NCBI RefSeq assembly: GCF_003459505.1
Contig: NZ_QRWD01000003.1
Coordinates: 102,671-166,670, forward strand
Source of the DNA: Collinsella sp. AF20-14LB
GTDB taxonomy: Bacteria > Actinomycetota > Coriobacteriia > Coriobacteriales > Coriobacteriaceae
Reading direction: 5' to 3'
Length of the DNA stretch: 64,000 bases
Below the pieces are notes generated by a model, which saw nothing but the letters and a program-made list of their open reading frames with translations, made no database searches and was not told where the DNA came from. Both the position numbers and the translations under genes were made by a program. Positions 16,576-25,187 of the stretch are shown in pieces; position 1 is the stretch's first letter, and each line of letters begins with the position of its first letter.

Positions 16576-19308
16576 TTACTTCTTCTTTTTGCTCGGCATC
16601 GAGACTTTGATGCCTTGGGCGGACTTGGTTACGCGAGAGCGCTTGGCTCCGCTACCCTTCTTTTTCTTGGGCTGGGCCTGGGCCACGCCCTCGAGTGCGC
16701 GGGCCTCGGCCTCGCGAGCGGTGCGATCTTCGCGGCGCTGCGCCATGTCGGCGGCGACGCGCTTGGCAAAACGCTCGGCCGTCGAACCCGTCGAGCTCAC
16801 CTTGCCGCCACCGCGACCCAGGTGGACGCGCACACCGCGGCCAAAACCAGTTGCGGCATGACGACGACGCGGCTTGAGCGAATCCATCATCGTGGCGAGC
16901 TTAAAGAACACCGAGCAGGTAAAGACCACGATGACAGCCAAGATTACCATCTGGCCCATCGACAGGTTGGCAATAGACAGCAGCTCCGGGAATCCGATAA
17001 CGCCCACCAGGATGCCGGCGACAACAAACACGAAGAGCACCACACGTAAGGGCGTGAGAGGCTGCGAGATGCGCCAGATCAGGCTGACGCTCGCCGCGCA
17101 CGACGTAAGCAGGCACATCGTAGACAGCGTGAGCTGGCTAAAGCCAAACACGCGCGCCACAAAGATATCGAGCGCCGCGGCCAAAATGACCGCAATCGAC
17201 GCCGGCAGTGCCCGCTTGAGCACGTTCGTCAGGAACGACCCCTTCACGCGAGCATTGTTGGGCTCCAGGCCCAACACAAAGCCCGGCGCGCCGATGCAGA
17301 AGAAGTTGATGAGCGTCATCTGAATCGGCTCGAAAGGGTACGGCGGCAGCGCGATGCACAGCGCCGCCAGGCCCATCGAGAACAGCGTCTTAGTCAGGAA
17401 CAGCGAAGCCGAACGCTGCAGGTTGTTGATGGAGCGACGGCCCTCGGCCACCACGGCGGGCATCGAGGCAAAGTCGTTGTCGACGAGCACGATCTCGGCC
17501 ACGTTACGCGCGGCATCGGAGCCGGCCGCCATGGCCACGGAGCAGTCGGCCTCCTTGAGCGCCAGCACGTCGTTGACGCCGTCGCCTGTCATGGCCACGG
17601 TGTGCTCGCGGCGCTTGAGCGCCTGCACGAGCTCGCGCTTCTGCTGCGGGGTCACACGACCAAAGACATGGTAGCGGTCCACTGCGGCATCGAGCTTGGC
17701 CGGCGTATCGAGCGTCGTGGCGTCCACATAAGCGTCCGCCCCCGGCACGCCCACCACGCGCGCGATCGACGACACCGTACGCGGGTCGTCGCCACTGATC
17801 ACGTTGAGCGTCACGCCCTGCTCGTTAAAGTAGCCGATGGTCTCGGCCGCCGAGGTACGAATCTCGTCGCGGATGGTCACAAAGCCCACGGGCTCGGCCT
17901 CGCCCACCATATCGCCATCGGGGGTAAAGCCGTCCACGCGCGCCACCACGAGCACGCGGCAGGTATCGGCAAGCTCGGCGACACGGTTCTCGACCTGGGC
18001 AAACGCACGATCAGAGAGCACAAACTGCGCCGCACCCATCACATAGGAGCCCTGTGCAAACGACGCGCCGCTCCACTTTTTGGAAGACGAGAACGGAATG
18101 ACCGACAGCGGCTCGGACACCTCGACCGGACGGTCGGCGTAATAGTTGAGCAGCGCCTGACAGGTCTCGTTGGCATCGGCCGAAGTCGCACGCGCCACGT
18201 TAGCCAGAGCAAAATCGAGCACCGTGGTATCGACGGGAACGGCGGCGTCGCCCTCCCCCGCACCCATACCCTCGACCGGCAGCGGATACGTACCCTCGAC
18301 CTCCATGCGACCCGACGTGATGGTGCCCGTCTTGTCCAGGCACAGCACGTCGACGCGAGCGAGCGTCTCGATGCAGTAAAGCTGCTGCGCCAGCACCTTG
18401 CGGCGGGCCAGGCGCACCGTGGCGATGGCGAGCACCGACGAGGTCAGAAGCACCAGGCCTTGCGGGATCATGCCCAGCAGGGCGCCCACCGTGGACAGCA
18501 GCGCCGACGAAGGCACACGACCGGCCAGCAGCTCGGAGAAACACCACGAAAGCGCGCTATCGCCCGGGGTTCCGGCGGCATCCCACAGCTCGCTCACACT
18601 CGAGGCAAACAACGCCAAACCGAGCGGGATCATGATGATGCTCGCAAAGCGCACGATGGCGTTAAGCGCGTTCATGATCTCGGAATTGACCTTTTTGACG
18701 TACTTGGCCTCGTTATTAATTTTGGCCACGTAGTTGTCGGCGCCGACATGGATCACGCGGGCGCGCAGCAGGCCCGAGTCGATAAAGCTGCCGCTCATGA
18801 GCTCGGAACCGGGCTGTTTCTTAATAAGGTCGCTCTCGCCCGTCAGCAGGCTCTCGTTCACGAGCGCCTCGCCCGAAACCACCACGGCGTCAGCGGGAAT
18901 CTGGTCGCCACGCCCCAGGCGGATGATGTCGTCGAGCACGATCTGATCCAGGTCGAGCTCAACCTCGGAGCCGTCGCGCACCGCGATGGCCTTCTTGGAG
19001 GTCAGCAGCGTGAGCTTATCGACCATCTTCTTGGAACGCATGGACTGAATGACGCCAATAGCGGTATTGAGGAACACCACGAACAGGAACGTCAGATTCT
19101 TAAACGAACCGGTCAAAATGACCAGGAACGCCAAGATCACGTTGATCAAATTGAACAGCGTGCAGAGGTTCTCGATGATGAGCTCTTTGACCGACTTGGT
19201 CTTGAGCTCCATGTTGCGGTTGATCTTACCGGCGGCGATGCGCTCCTCGACCTCGGCGGTCGAGAGTCCGCGCTCGATATCCGTTGCTGCCATACCACGT
19301 CCCATCAC
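16576..19308 (-). CDS. Cation-transporting P-type ATPase (CtpE-like)
   Basis: This 910-residue P-type ATPase pumps a cation across the membrane through an aspartyl-phosphate intermediate. Visible motifs are the actuator LLTGESDLIKK (TGES, near residue 150), the phosphorylation site LCLDKTGTITSG near residue 325, and the hinge MTGDGVNDVLALKEAD near residue 575, flanked by about ten membrane spans. The overall pattern resembles the CtpE/YfgQ group, for which calcium has been proposed. The substrate is not assignable here. The C-terminal 100 residues form an Arg/Lys/Ala-rich tail ending in KKKK. Start is the GTG-ATG pair at 19308/19305. Confidence 0.88.
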   Translation of the reverse strand: MMGRGMAATDIERGLSTAEVEERIAAGKINRNMELKTKSVKELIIENLCTLFNLINVILAFLVILTGSFKNLTFLFVVFLNTAIGVIQSMRSKKMVDKLTLLTSKKAIAVRDGSEVELDLDQIVLDDIIRLGRGDQIPADAVVVSGEALVNESLLTGESDLIKKQPGSELMSGSFIDSGLLRARVIHVGADNYVAKINNEAKYVKKVNSEIMNALNAIVRFASIIMIPLGLALFASSVSELWDAAGTPGDSALSWCFSELLAGRVPSSALLSTVGALLGMIPQGLVLLTSSVLAIATVRLARRKVLAQQLYCIETLARVDVLCLDKTGTITSGRMEVEGTYPLPVEGMGAGEGDAAVPVDTTVLDFALANVARATSADANETCQALLNYYADRPVEVSEPLSVIPFSSSKKWSGASFAQGSYVMGAAQFVLSDRAFAQVENRVAELADTCRVLVVARVDGFTPDGDMVGEAEPVGFVTIRDEIRTSAAETIGYFNEQGVTLNVISGDDPRTVSSIARVVGVPGADAYVDATTLDTPAKLDAAVDRYHVFGRVTPQQKRELVQALKRREHTVAMTGDGVNDVLALKEADCSVAMAAGSDAARNVAEIVLVDNDFASMPAVVAEGRRSINNLQRSASLFLTKTLFSMGLAALCIALPPYPFEPIQMTLINFFCIGAPGFVLGLEPNNARVKGSFLTNVLKRALPASIAVILAAALDIFVARVFGFSQLTLSTMCLLTSCAASVSLIWRISQPLTPLRVVLFVFVVAGILVGVIGFPELLSIANLSMGQMVILAVIVVFTCSVFFKLATMMDSLKPRRRHAATGFGRGVRVHLGRGGGKVSSTGSTAERFAKRVAADMAQRREDRTAREAEARALEGVAQAQPKKKKGSGAKRSRVTKSAQGIKVSMPSKKKK

Positions 19309-19323
19309 GTCGCGTCGGTATAA

Positions 19324-19360
19324 GAAAAACCGCCCGGACCATGCGAGGTTCGGACGGTCT
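19324..19360 (-). terminator. Terminator after tRNA-Arg(CCG)
   Basis: On the minus strand ACCGTCCGAACC pairs imperfectly with GGTCCGGGCGGT across a six-base loop and is followed by TTTTTC. It lies 10 bases past the CCA end of the tRNA and just before the P-type ATPase gene. Confidence 0.75.
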
Positions 19361-19369
19361 TACGTTCGA

Positions 19370-19446
19370 TGGTGCCCCATGTTGGATTCGAACCAACGGC
19401 CTTCTGCTCCGGAGGCAGACGCTCTAATCCCCTGAGCTAATAGGGC
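19370..19446 (-). tRNA. tRNA-Arg (anticodon CCG)
   Basis: Read on the minus strand, the 77-base gene folds into a standard cloverleaf. The acceptor GCCCTAT pairs with ATGGGGC, the D-arm stem is GCTC/GAGC, the anticodon stem is TCTGC/GCAGA with loop CTCCGGA, and the T-arm contains GGTTCGAATCC. The anticodon is CCG, decoding CGG. The 3' CCA is encoded. Confidence 0.95.
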
Positions 19447-19457
19447 CAACGGTTGGC

Positions 19458-19487
19458 ATTATACCCAAGTGCACCACGGGCTATCAA
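19458..19487 (-). promoter_or_regulatory. Promoter for tRNA-Arg(CCG)
   Basis: TTGATA (19487-19482) and a perfect TATAAT (19463-19458) are separated by 18 bases on the minus strand. The start site would be near 19452, a few bases before the mature tRNA 5' end. Confidence 0.75.
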
Positions 19488-19540
19488 AATAAAAGAAAAA
19501 GCTTTGCAATTCCGGGGAAGACGCGGCGCAACGGCTCACT

Positions 19541-19569
19541 TTAGAAGGCAAAAGCGAATCAGATAGTAT
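19541..19569 (+). promoter_or_regulatory. Candidate promoter for the aromatic amino acid operon
   Basis: TTAGAA (19541-19546) and TAGTAT (19564-19569) are spaced by 17 bases. Transcription would start near 19576, giving a leader of about 73 bases before aroF. The boxes match only about four of six consensus bases each. Confidence 0.5.
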
Positions 19570-19590
19570 AAACTCTCATGCACCATATAC

Positions 19591-19615
19591 ACGGCTCGCG
19601 ATGCGGGCCGTTTTT
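19591..19615 (+). terminator. Terminator-like hairpin in the aroF leader (possible attenuator)
   Basis: ACGGCTCGC and GCGGGCCGT form a nine-base-pair stem (one T-G pair) around a GAT loop, followed directly by TTTTT. It lies between the candidate promoter and the aroF ribosome binding site on the same strand, where a terminator would control read-through into the operon. Confidence 0.6.
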
Positions 19616-19648
19616 GCAAGGGTTATCCATCGAGGTGAGAGGCACACC

Positions 19649-20671
19649 ATGATTGCAATTTTAAAGCAGAGCGCCAGCGACGAGGCCGTCAGCCATATCG
19701 TCAGCTGGATTGAGAAAAAGGGTCTGAAGACCGATGTCTCGCGCGGCGAGAACGAGACGATCATCGGCCTGGTGGGCGATACGACCAAGATCGACCCGTT
19801 CCTGCTCGAGTCCATGGACGTCGTCGAGCGCGTGCAGCGCGTCTCCGAGCCGTTCAAGCGCGCCAACCGCAAGTTCCACCCCGAGGACTCCGTCATCGAC
19901 TGCGGCCACGGCGTACATGTAGGCGGCGACCAGTTCCAGGTCATCGCCGGCCCGTGCTCCGTCGAGGGCGAGAACCTCATCCGCATCGCCCGCCGCGTGA
20001 AGGCCGCCGGCGCCACGATGTTGCGCGGCGGCGCCTACAAGCCCCGCACCTCCCCGTACGCCTACCAGGGCATGGGTCCCGCCGGCCTGGACCTGCTGTG
20101 CGAGGCGTCTGCCGAGCTCGACATGCCGATCGTCACCGAGATCATGGACCCGCGCGACGTGCAGGTCTTCCTGGACAAGAAGATCGACGTCATGCAGATC
20201 GGCGCCCGCAACGCCCAGAACTTCCCTCTGCTCAAAGAGGTCGGCAAGACCAAGACTCCGATCTTGCTTAAGCGCGGCATGTCCGGCACGATCGATGAGC
20301 TGCTCATGGCCGCCGAATACATCATGAGCGAGGGCAACGATAACGTCATCCTGTGCGAGCGCGGCATCCGCACCTTCGAGACCCGCACCCGCAACACCTT
20401 CGACCTCAACGCCGTGCCGGTGCTGCACCACCTGTCGCACCTGCCCGTCGTCGCCGACCCCAGCCACGCCACCGGTTACACCCGCTACGTTGAGCCCATG
20501 GCGCTCGCCGCGACCGCCTGCGGTGCCAACGGGCTGGAGATCGAGGTCCACGACGAGCCGAGCCGCGCCTGGTCAGACGGCGCTCAGGCCCTCACCCCCG
20601 ATCAGTTCGACGACACCATGCGCCGCATCCGAGCCATCCGCGAGGTCGTCTGCCAAGAGACCATGGAGTAG
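19649..20671 (+). CDS. aroF: 3-deoxy-7-phosphoheptulonate (DAHP) synthase
   Basis: This enzyme condenses phosphoenolpyruvate and erythrose 4-phosphate, the first step of the shikimate pathway. The 340-residue protein has an N-terminal ferredoxin-like regulatory domain (residues 1-70, MIAILKQSASDEAV...) and the KDO8PS-like TIM-barrel with AGPCSVEGE, MLRGGAYKPRTSPYAYQG and VVADPSHATG. It therefore belongs to the type I beta subgroup, not the E. coli AroG type. The ATG at 19649 is set by GAGGTGAGAGG upstream. It is the first gene of an eight-gene aromatic operon, probably controlled through its leader hairpin. Confidence 0.94.
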   Translation: MIAILKQSASDEAVSHIVSWIEKKGLKTDVSRGENETIIGLVGDTTKIDPFLLESMDVVERVQRVSEPFKRANRKFHPEDSVIDCGHGVHVGGDQFQVIAGPCSVEGENLIRIARRVKAAGATMLRGGAYKPRTSPYAYQGMGPAGLDLLCEASAELDMPIVTEIMDPRDVQVFLDKKIDVMQIGARNAQNFPLLKEVGKTKTPILLKRGMSGTIDELLMAAEYIMSEGNDNVILCERGIRTFETRTRNTFDLNAVPVLHHLSHLPVVADPSHATGYTRYVEPMALAATACGANGLEIEVHDEPSRAWSDGAQALTPDQFDDTMRRIRAIREVVCQETME

Positions 20672-20674
20672 CCC

Positions 20675-21589
20675 ATGGGTACGGTGAGAAACGCGCGCGT
20701 TAACCAGGGCGGCCCCAAGTGCGCCGGCATTGTGGGCCTGGGTCTCATCGGCGGCAGCTTTGCCCGCGGCTATGCGCAGGCGGGCGTCCGCGTGCTGGCC
20801 TGGGACCCCGATGACGATGTCATGACGGCCGCCAGCATGGGCACTGTCGCCGGAGAGCTCAACGACGAGACGCTCGGCGAATGCGACATCATCGTCCTGG
20901 CTTGCTACCCCGAAGCCTGCATCGAGTGGCTCGAGGCGCACGCCCAGGCGCTCGCCGACGCCACCGACACCGAGGCCATCATGGGCCCCGTGGTGATCGA
21001 CACGGTGGGCGTCAAGGGCATCGTGTGCGAGCGCGCCTTTGAGCTTGCCCGCGAGCACGGCTTTTACTTTGTGGGCGCGCACCCCATGGCGGGTACGCAG
21101 TACTCGGGCTATGCGCACTCCCGCGCCGACCTGTTCCAGGGCGCGCCGCTCGTGCTCGTGCCGCCCGCGGTGGACGACGCGCTCAAGCTGGAACTTTTGG
21201 GCCAGGTGCGCGAGATGGTACGCCCCTTGGGCTTTGGCAAGTTCAGCGTGACCACCGCAGCCGAGCACGACCGCGTCATCGCCTTCACGAGCCAGCTTGC
21301 GCACGTGGTATCCAACGCCTACGTCAAGAGCCCCACTGCCCAGGTCCACCACGGCTTTTCGGCCGGTAGCTACCGCGATCTCACCCGCGTGGCGCACCTC
21401 AACCCGCAAATGTGGTCCGAGCTCATGATCGACGACGCCGACGCGCTCGCCTTCGAGATCGACCATCTGATCGAGTCGCTTGGCGCCTACAGCCGTGCAC
21501 TCAAGGACCGCGACCAGCGCTATCTGGAGAATCTCCTTGCCGAGGGCGACCGCATTAAGCGCGCACTCGACGACGAGGCCTCCCACTAG
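20675..21589 (+). CDS. tyrA: Prephenate dehydrogenase
   Basis: TyrA oxidatively decarboxylates prephenate to 4-hydroxyphenylpyruvate, the tyrosine branch. The 304-residue protein opens with a Rossmann motif GIVGLGLIGGSFARG near residue 13. It has the GAHPMAGTQYSGY segment near residue 130, with a catalytic-type His, and the all-helical C-terminal dimerisation domain (AFTSQLAHVVSNAY). No ACT or chorismate mutase domain is attached. It starts four bases after aroF, behind GGAG. Confidence 0.9.
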   Translation: MGTVRNARVNQGGPKCAGIVGLGLIGGSFARGYAQAGVRVLAWDPDDDVMTAASMGTVAGELNDETLGECDIIVLACYPEACIEWLEAHAQALADATDTEAIMGPVVIDTVGVKGIVCERAFELAREHGFYFVGAHPMAGTQYSGYAHSRADLFQGAPLVLVPPAVDDALKLELLGQVREMVRPLGFGKFSVTTAAEHDRVIAFTSQLAHVVSNAYVKSPTAQVHHGFSAGSYRDLTRVAHLNPQMWSELMIDDADALAFEIDHLIESLGAYSRALKDRDQRYLENLLAEGDRIKRALDDEASH

Positions 21590-21625
21590 ACCACCTATCA
21601 CGCCAGGTCGAAAGGACCGAAGCTT

Positions 21626-22732
21626 ATGGCGATTACCATCGATATCGACACCGCACGCCCCTACCAGGTGCATGTGGGCACGTTTTTGCTGGAGCAGGCA
21701 GGTCCGCTCGTCCGCACCACCGCCGGCGGCACCCGCGCCGTCATCGTGACGGACACCAACGTGGGCCCGCTCTACCAGATGCCCGTTAAGCAGAGCCTGG
21801 AGGCGTCAGGCTACGAGGTGAGCATCTGCACCTTCGAGGCCGGCGAGGCCCATAAGCGCGCCGAGACCTACGTTGCCATTTTGGAGTTTGTGGCCGAGTA
21901 TGAGCTTTCGCGCTCTGACGTGATCGTGGCGCTCGGCGGTGGCGTTGTGGGCGACGTGGCCGGCTTTGTGGCGGCCACTTACATGCGCGGCTGCAAGTTT
22001 GTGCAGATCCCGACGAGCCTGCTCGCCATGGTGGATTCGTCGGTCGGCGGCAAGACGGCCATCGACCTGGCTGCCGGCAAGAACCTGGCCGGTGCCTTTT
22101 GGCAGCCGAGTGTTGTTATCGCCGATGTTGGATGCCTTGCCACCCTCACGCCCGAGCAGTTCGCCGACGGCTGCGGCGAGGTCGTCAAGCACGCCGTGAT
22201 CGCCGACCCGGAGCTTTTCGCCGAGCTGGAGAAGACCCCGCTCACGCTGGAGCTGCTCAACCGCGATGTGGCCCGCGTAGCGCTCATCATCGCCCGCAAT
22301 ATCGACATCAAGCGCGCCGTGGTCGTCGCCGACGAGCGCGAAACCAACCAGCGCAAGCTGCTCAACTTTGGACACAGCGCCGGGCACGCCGTCGAAGCCT
22401 GCGAGCACTTTGAGCTGGGACATGGCAACTGCGTGTCGATCGGCATGGGCATCATCACGCGCGCCGCGGCGATGCATGGCATCTGCGATGCTGCACTGCC
22501 CGGTCGTATTGAGGAGCTCTGCGCCCGCCATGGCCTCAAGACCCGCTGCGACCTAGATGCCGATGCCGTTTTTTCCGAGGCACTCCACGACAAGAAGCGC
22601 GCGGGCGACACCATCGACCTGGTGATTCCGCACGGCATTGGCCGCTGCAGCATCGACCGCACGCCGCTTTCCACTTTCCACGAACTCATTGCCGAGGGCC
22701 TCGGCCAGAAGGGAGACGCATCCGCATGCTAG
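21626..22732 (+). CDS. aroB: 3-dehydroquinate synthase
   Basis: AroB converts DAHP to 3-dehydroquinate using NAD and a divalent metal. The 368-residue product has the NAD-binding ALGGGVVGDVAGFVA segment near residue 100, PTSLLAMVDSSVGGKTAID near residue 130, and metal ligands in LNFGHSAGHAVE (HxxxH) near residue 247. The ATG at 21626 follows AAAGGA. Its 3' end overlaps aroA by seven bases, indicating coupled translation. Confidence 0.96.
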   Translation: MAITIDIDTARPYQVHVGTFLLEQAGPLVRTTAGGTRAVIVTDTNVGPLYQMPVKQSLEASGYEVSICTFEAGEAHKRAETYVAILEFVAEYELSRSDVIVALGGGVVGDVAGFVAATYMRGCKFVQIPTSLLAMVDSSVGGKTAIDLAAGKNLAGAFWQPSVVIADVGCLATLTPEQFADGCGEVVKHAVIADPELFAELEKTPLTLELLNRDVARVALIIARNIDIKRAVVVADERETNQRKLLNFGHSAGHAVEACEHFELGHGNCVSIGMGIITRAAAMHGICDAALPGRIEELCARHGLKTRCDLDADAVFSEALHDKKRAGDTIDLVIPHGIGRCSIDRTPLSTFHELIAEGLGQKGDASAC

Positions 22733-24045
22733 CCCGCATCACCCCGTCCCCGCTCAAGGGCACCGTTCCCGCCATCGCGTCCAAGTCGATGGCGCACCGC
22801 CTCATCATCTGCGCCGCGCTTGCCAACGGCGAGACGCACGTCGCCTGCAACACCACCTGCGCCGACATCGAGGCTACGGTGCGTTGCCTTACGGCCCTGG
22901 GCGCCCGCATCGAGACCGTCGAGGACGGCTTCCAGGTCCACCCCACCATGAAGAGTGTTGAGTTTGGCCTGCTCAAGGCCCTTGCCGGCGGCACGCTCGA
23001 CTGCGGTGAAAGTGGCTCCACGCTGCGCTTTATGCTGCCTGTCGCCTGCGCGCTGGGTGCGGATGCCACCTTCGTGGGTCAGGGACGCTTGGGTGCACGC
23101 CCACTCTCCCCGCTTTCCGACGAGATCATCGCCGCCGGCTGCGACCTACAGGGTCTGGGCGGTTTTCCGCTCAAGACGAGCGGCCGCATGCGCCCGGGCA
23201 CCTTTGTGCTTCCGGGCAACGTGAGCTCGCAGTACATCTCGGGCCTGCTGTTGGCAGCTCCGCTGCTGGCCCAGCCCTCCTGCGTGCAGGTAACCGGCCT
23301 TATTGAGAGCCGCCCCTACATCAACCTGACGATCCAGGCCATGAAGGCCTTCGGCGTCGAGGTCAACGTCGAGCGTATTCCCGCCAGGGACGGCCAGCCC
23401 GAGGTCACGAACTTCCGCGTGAGCAGCGGCTCGTACCGCACGCCCGGCAATGTGGCTGTCGAGGGCGACTGGTCCAACGCCGCCTTTTGGCTGTGCGCCG
23501 GCGCCATTGGCTCCGACCCCATCACCGTCGAGGGTGTGTCGCTTAGCTCGGCCCAGGGTGATCGCAACGTGCTTGCCGCGCTCTCGCGCTTCGGCGCCCG
23601 CATCGTGCGCTCCACCAACGCCGCCACTGTGCAGTCCGACAAGCTCGCCGGCTTTGAGATGAGCGCCCACGACATCCCCGACCTCGTGCCCGTTATCTCT
23701 GCCGTGGCATCGCTGGCGCAAGGCCGCACGTTCATCCGCGATTGCGCCCGCCTGCGCATCAAGGAATCCGACCGTCTGGCCACGACCACCCGCGAGCTCA
23801 CCGCACTGGGCGCGCAGATACGCATTGCCGGCGACGACCTCATCATCAAGGGAGTCGACGCCTTTACCGGCGGCGAGGTCGATTCGCACAACGACCACCG
23901 TATCGCCATGATGGCCACCATCGCCGCGAGCCGCGCCACCGGCGAGGTCGTGATCCACGGCGCCGAGGCCGTCAACAAGTCCTATCCCGATTTCTTCGAC
24001 CACTACCGTCTGCTGGGCGGCAAGGTCACGCTCGAGGAGGAATAG
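22726..24045 (+). CDS. aroA: 3-phosphoshikimate 1-carboxyvinyltransferase (EPSP synthase)
   Basis: EPSP synthase joins shikimate 3-phosphate and phosphoenolpyruvate. The 439-residue protein has the N-terminal SKSMAHRLIICAALANG motif near residue 20, CGESGSTLRFMLPVACALG near residue 92, RIKESDRL near residue 345, and DHRIAMMATIAA near residue 390. The glycine after ESGST (the family LxGNAGT site) is in the ESGSTLRF form usual in many Gram-positives. It overlaps aroB and is followed by aroC one base later. Confidence 0.95.
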   Translation: MLARITPSPLKGTVPAIASKSMAHRLIICAALANGETHVACNTTCADIEATVRCLTALGARIETVEDGFQVHPTMKSVEFGLLKALAGGTLDCGESGSTLRFMLPVACALGADATFVGQGRLGARPLSPLSDEIIAAGCDLQGLGGFPLKTSGRMRPGTFVLPGNVSSQYISGLLLAAPLLAQPSCVQVTGLIESRPYINLTIQAMKAFGVEVNVERIPARDGQPEVTNFRVSSGSYRTPGNVAVEGDWSNAAFWLCAGAIGSDPITVEGVSLSSAQGDRNVLAALSRFGARIVRSTNAATVQSDKLAGFEMSAHDIPDLVPVISAVASLAQGRTFIRDCARLRIKESDRLATTTRELTALGAQIRIAGDDLIIKGVDAFTGGEVDSHNDHRIAMMATIAASRATGEVVIHGAEAVNKSYPDFFDHYRLLGGKVTLEEE

Positions 24046-24046
24046 C

Positions 24047-25144
24047 ATGTCCTCGACCTTTGGCAACGTCTTGCACTTAAGCATCTTCGGCCAGTCGCAC
24101 TCCCCCGCCATCGGTTGCTCGCTCGATGGCGTCCCGGCGAGCATTGCCGTTGATCAGGAGCAGCTGCAGGCCTTTTTGAACCGTCGCGCCCCCGGCCGCG
24201 ACGAGACCGCGACCAAGCGCCGCGAGGCCGATGCCGCGCATATCATTGCCGGCGTGGTCGATGGGCACACCACTGGCGCACCTATAGCCGCGATTATCGA
24301 GAACACCAACACGCGCTCCAAGGATTACTCTGAGCTGCGCCGCAAGCCCCGTCCGGGACATGCGGACTTCCCTGCGCGCGTGAAGTATCACAACATGCAC
24401 GACGTCGCCGGCGGTGGGCATTTCTCCGGCCGCCTAACGGCACCCCTGTGCATTGCCGGCGGCATTGCGCTGCAGGCACTCGAGGCCCGCGGCATTAACG
24501 TGATGGCGCACGTCGCGCAGATCGGCGGCATCTCCGACCTGCCGATGGACGACATGGTCTATCGCGAGGCCGACCGTAAGGCGATCCTAACGAACGATCT
24601 TCCTTGCATTGACGCCGCCGCAGCCGGCCGCATGCGCGAGGAGATCCTAGCCGCGCGCGACGAACTCGACAGCATCGGCGGCATCGTGGAGTGCGGCATT
24701 TACGGGCTTCCCGCGGGCATCGGCGACCCCATCTTCGACGGCATCGAGAACCGCATCGCGCAAATCGCGTTTGGCATTCCCGCCGTAAAGGGCGTGGAGT
24801 TTGGCATGGGCTTTGCCGTGGCCGCCATGCGCGGCAGCGAGAACAATGATCCGTATCGCATCGATGCCGAGACCGGCGAGATCGAGGTCGAGTCCAACAA
24901 CGCCGGCGGCATCCTGGGCGGTATTTCGACCGGCGCGCCCGTCATGTGGCGCATGGCCGTAAAGCCGACGCCCTCCATTGGCCGCGAGCAGCAGACGGTG
25001 GACATGGACGCTATGGAAAATGCCGAGCTCTCGGTCCACGGCCGCCACGATCCCTGCATCGTCCCCCGAGCTGTCCCCGTAGCCGAGGCAGCCGCCGCCC
25101 TTGCCATCTGGGACGCCCTCCTCGAAGACGCCGCCCAGCGCTAA
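24047..25144 (+). CDS. aroC: Chorismate synthase
   Basis: AroC makes chorismate from EPSP with reduced FMN. The 365-residue product shows FGQSHSPAIGCSLDGVPA near residue 15, RRKPRPGHAD near residue 98, GGGHFSGRLTA near residue 125 and HGRHDPCIVPRAVPVAEAA near the C-terminus, all family signatures. The ATG follows GAGGAGG. It is placed between aroA and pheA with minimal spacing. Confidence 0.96.
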   Translation: MSSTFGNVLHLSIFGQSHSPAIGCSLDGVPASIAVDQEQLQAFLNRRAPGRDETATKRREADAAHIIAGVVDGHTTGAPIAAIIENTNTRSKDYSELRRKPRPGHADFPARVKYHNMHDVAGGGHFSGRLTAPLCIAGGIALQALEARGINVMAHVAQIGGISDLPMDDMVYREADRKAILTNDLPCIDAAAAGRMREEILAARDELDSIGGIVECGIYGLPAGIGDPIFDGIENRIAQIAFGIPAVKGVEFGMGFAVAAMRGSENNDPYRIDAETGEIEVESNNAGGILGGISTGAPVMWRMAVKPTPSIGREQQTVDMDAMENAELSVHGRHDPCIVPRAVPVAEAAAALAIWDALLEDAAQR

Positions 25145-25187
25145 CTACCCACCCCTCAACATCCCCCGACACGTGAAAGGGGTCTCC

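Noticed and set aside
17602..19323. Long plus-strand frame opposite the P-type ATPase (573 codons)
   Set aside because: Shadow frame. The composition is His/Arg/Gln-rich and the opposite strand has clear catalytic motifs.
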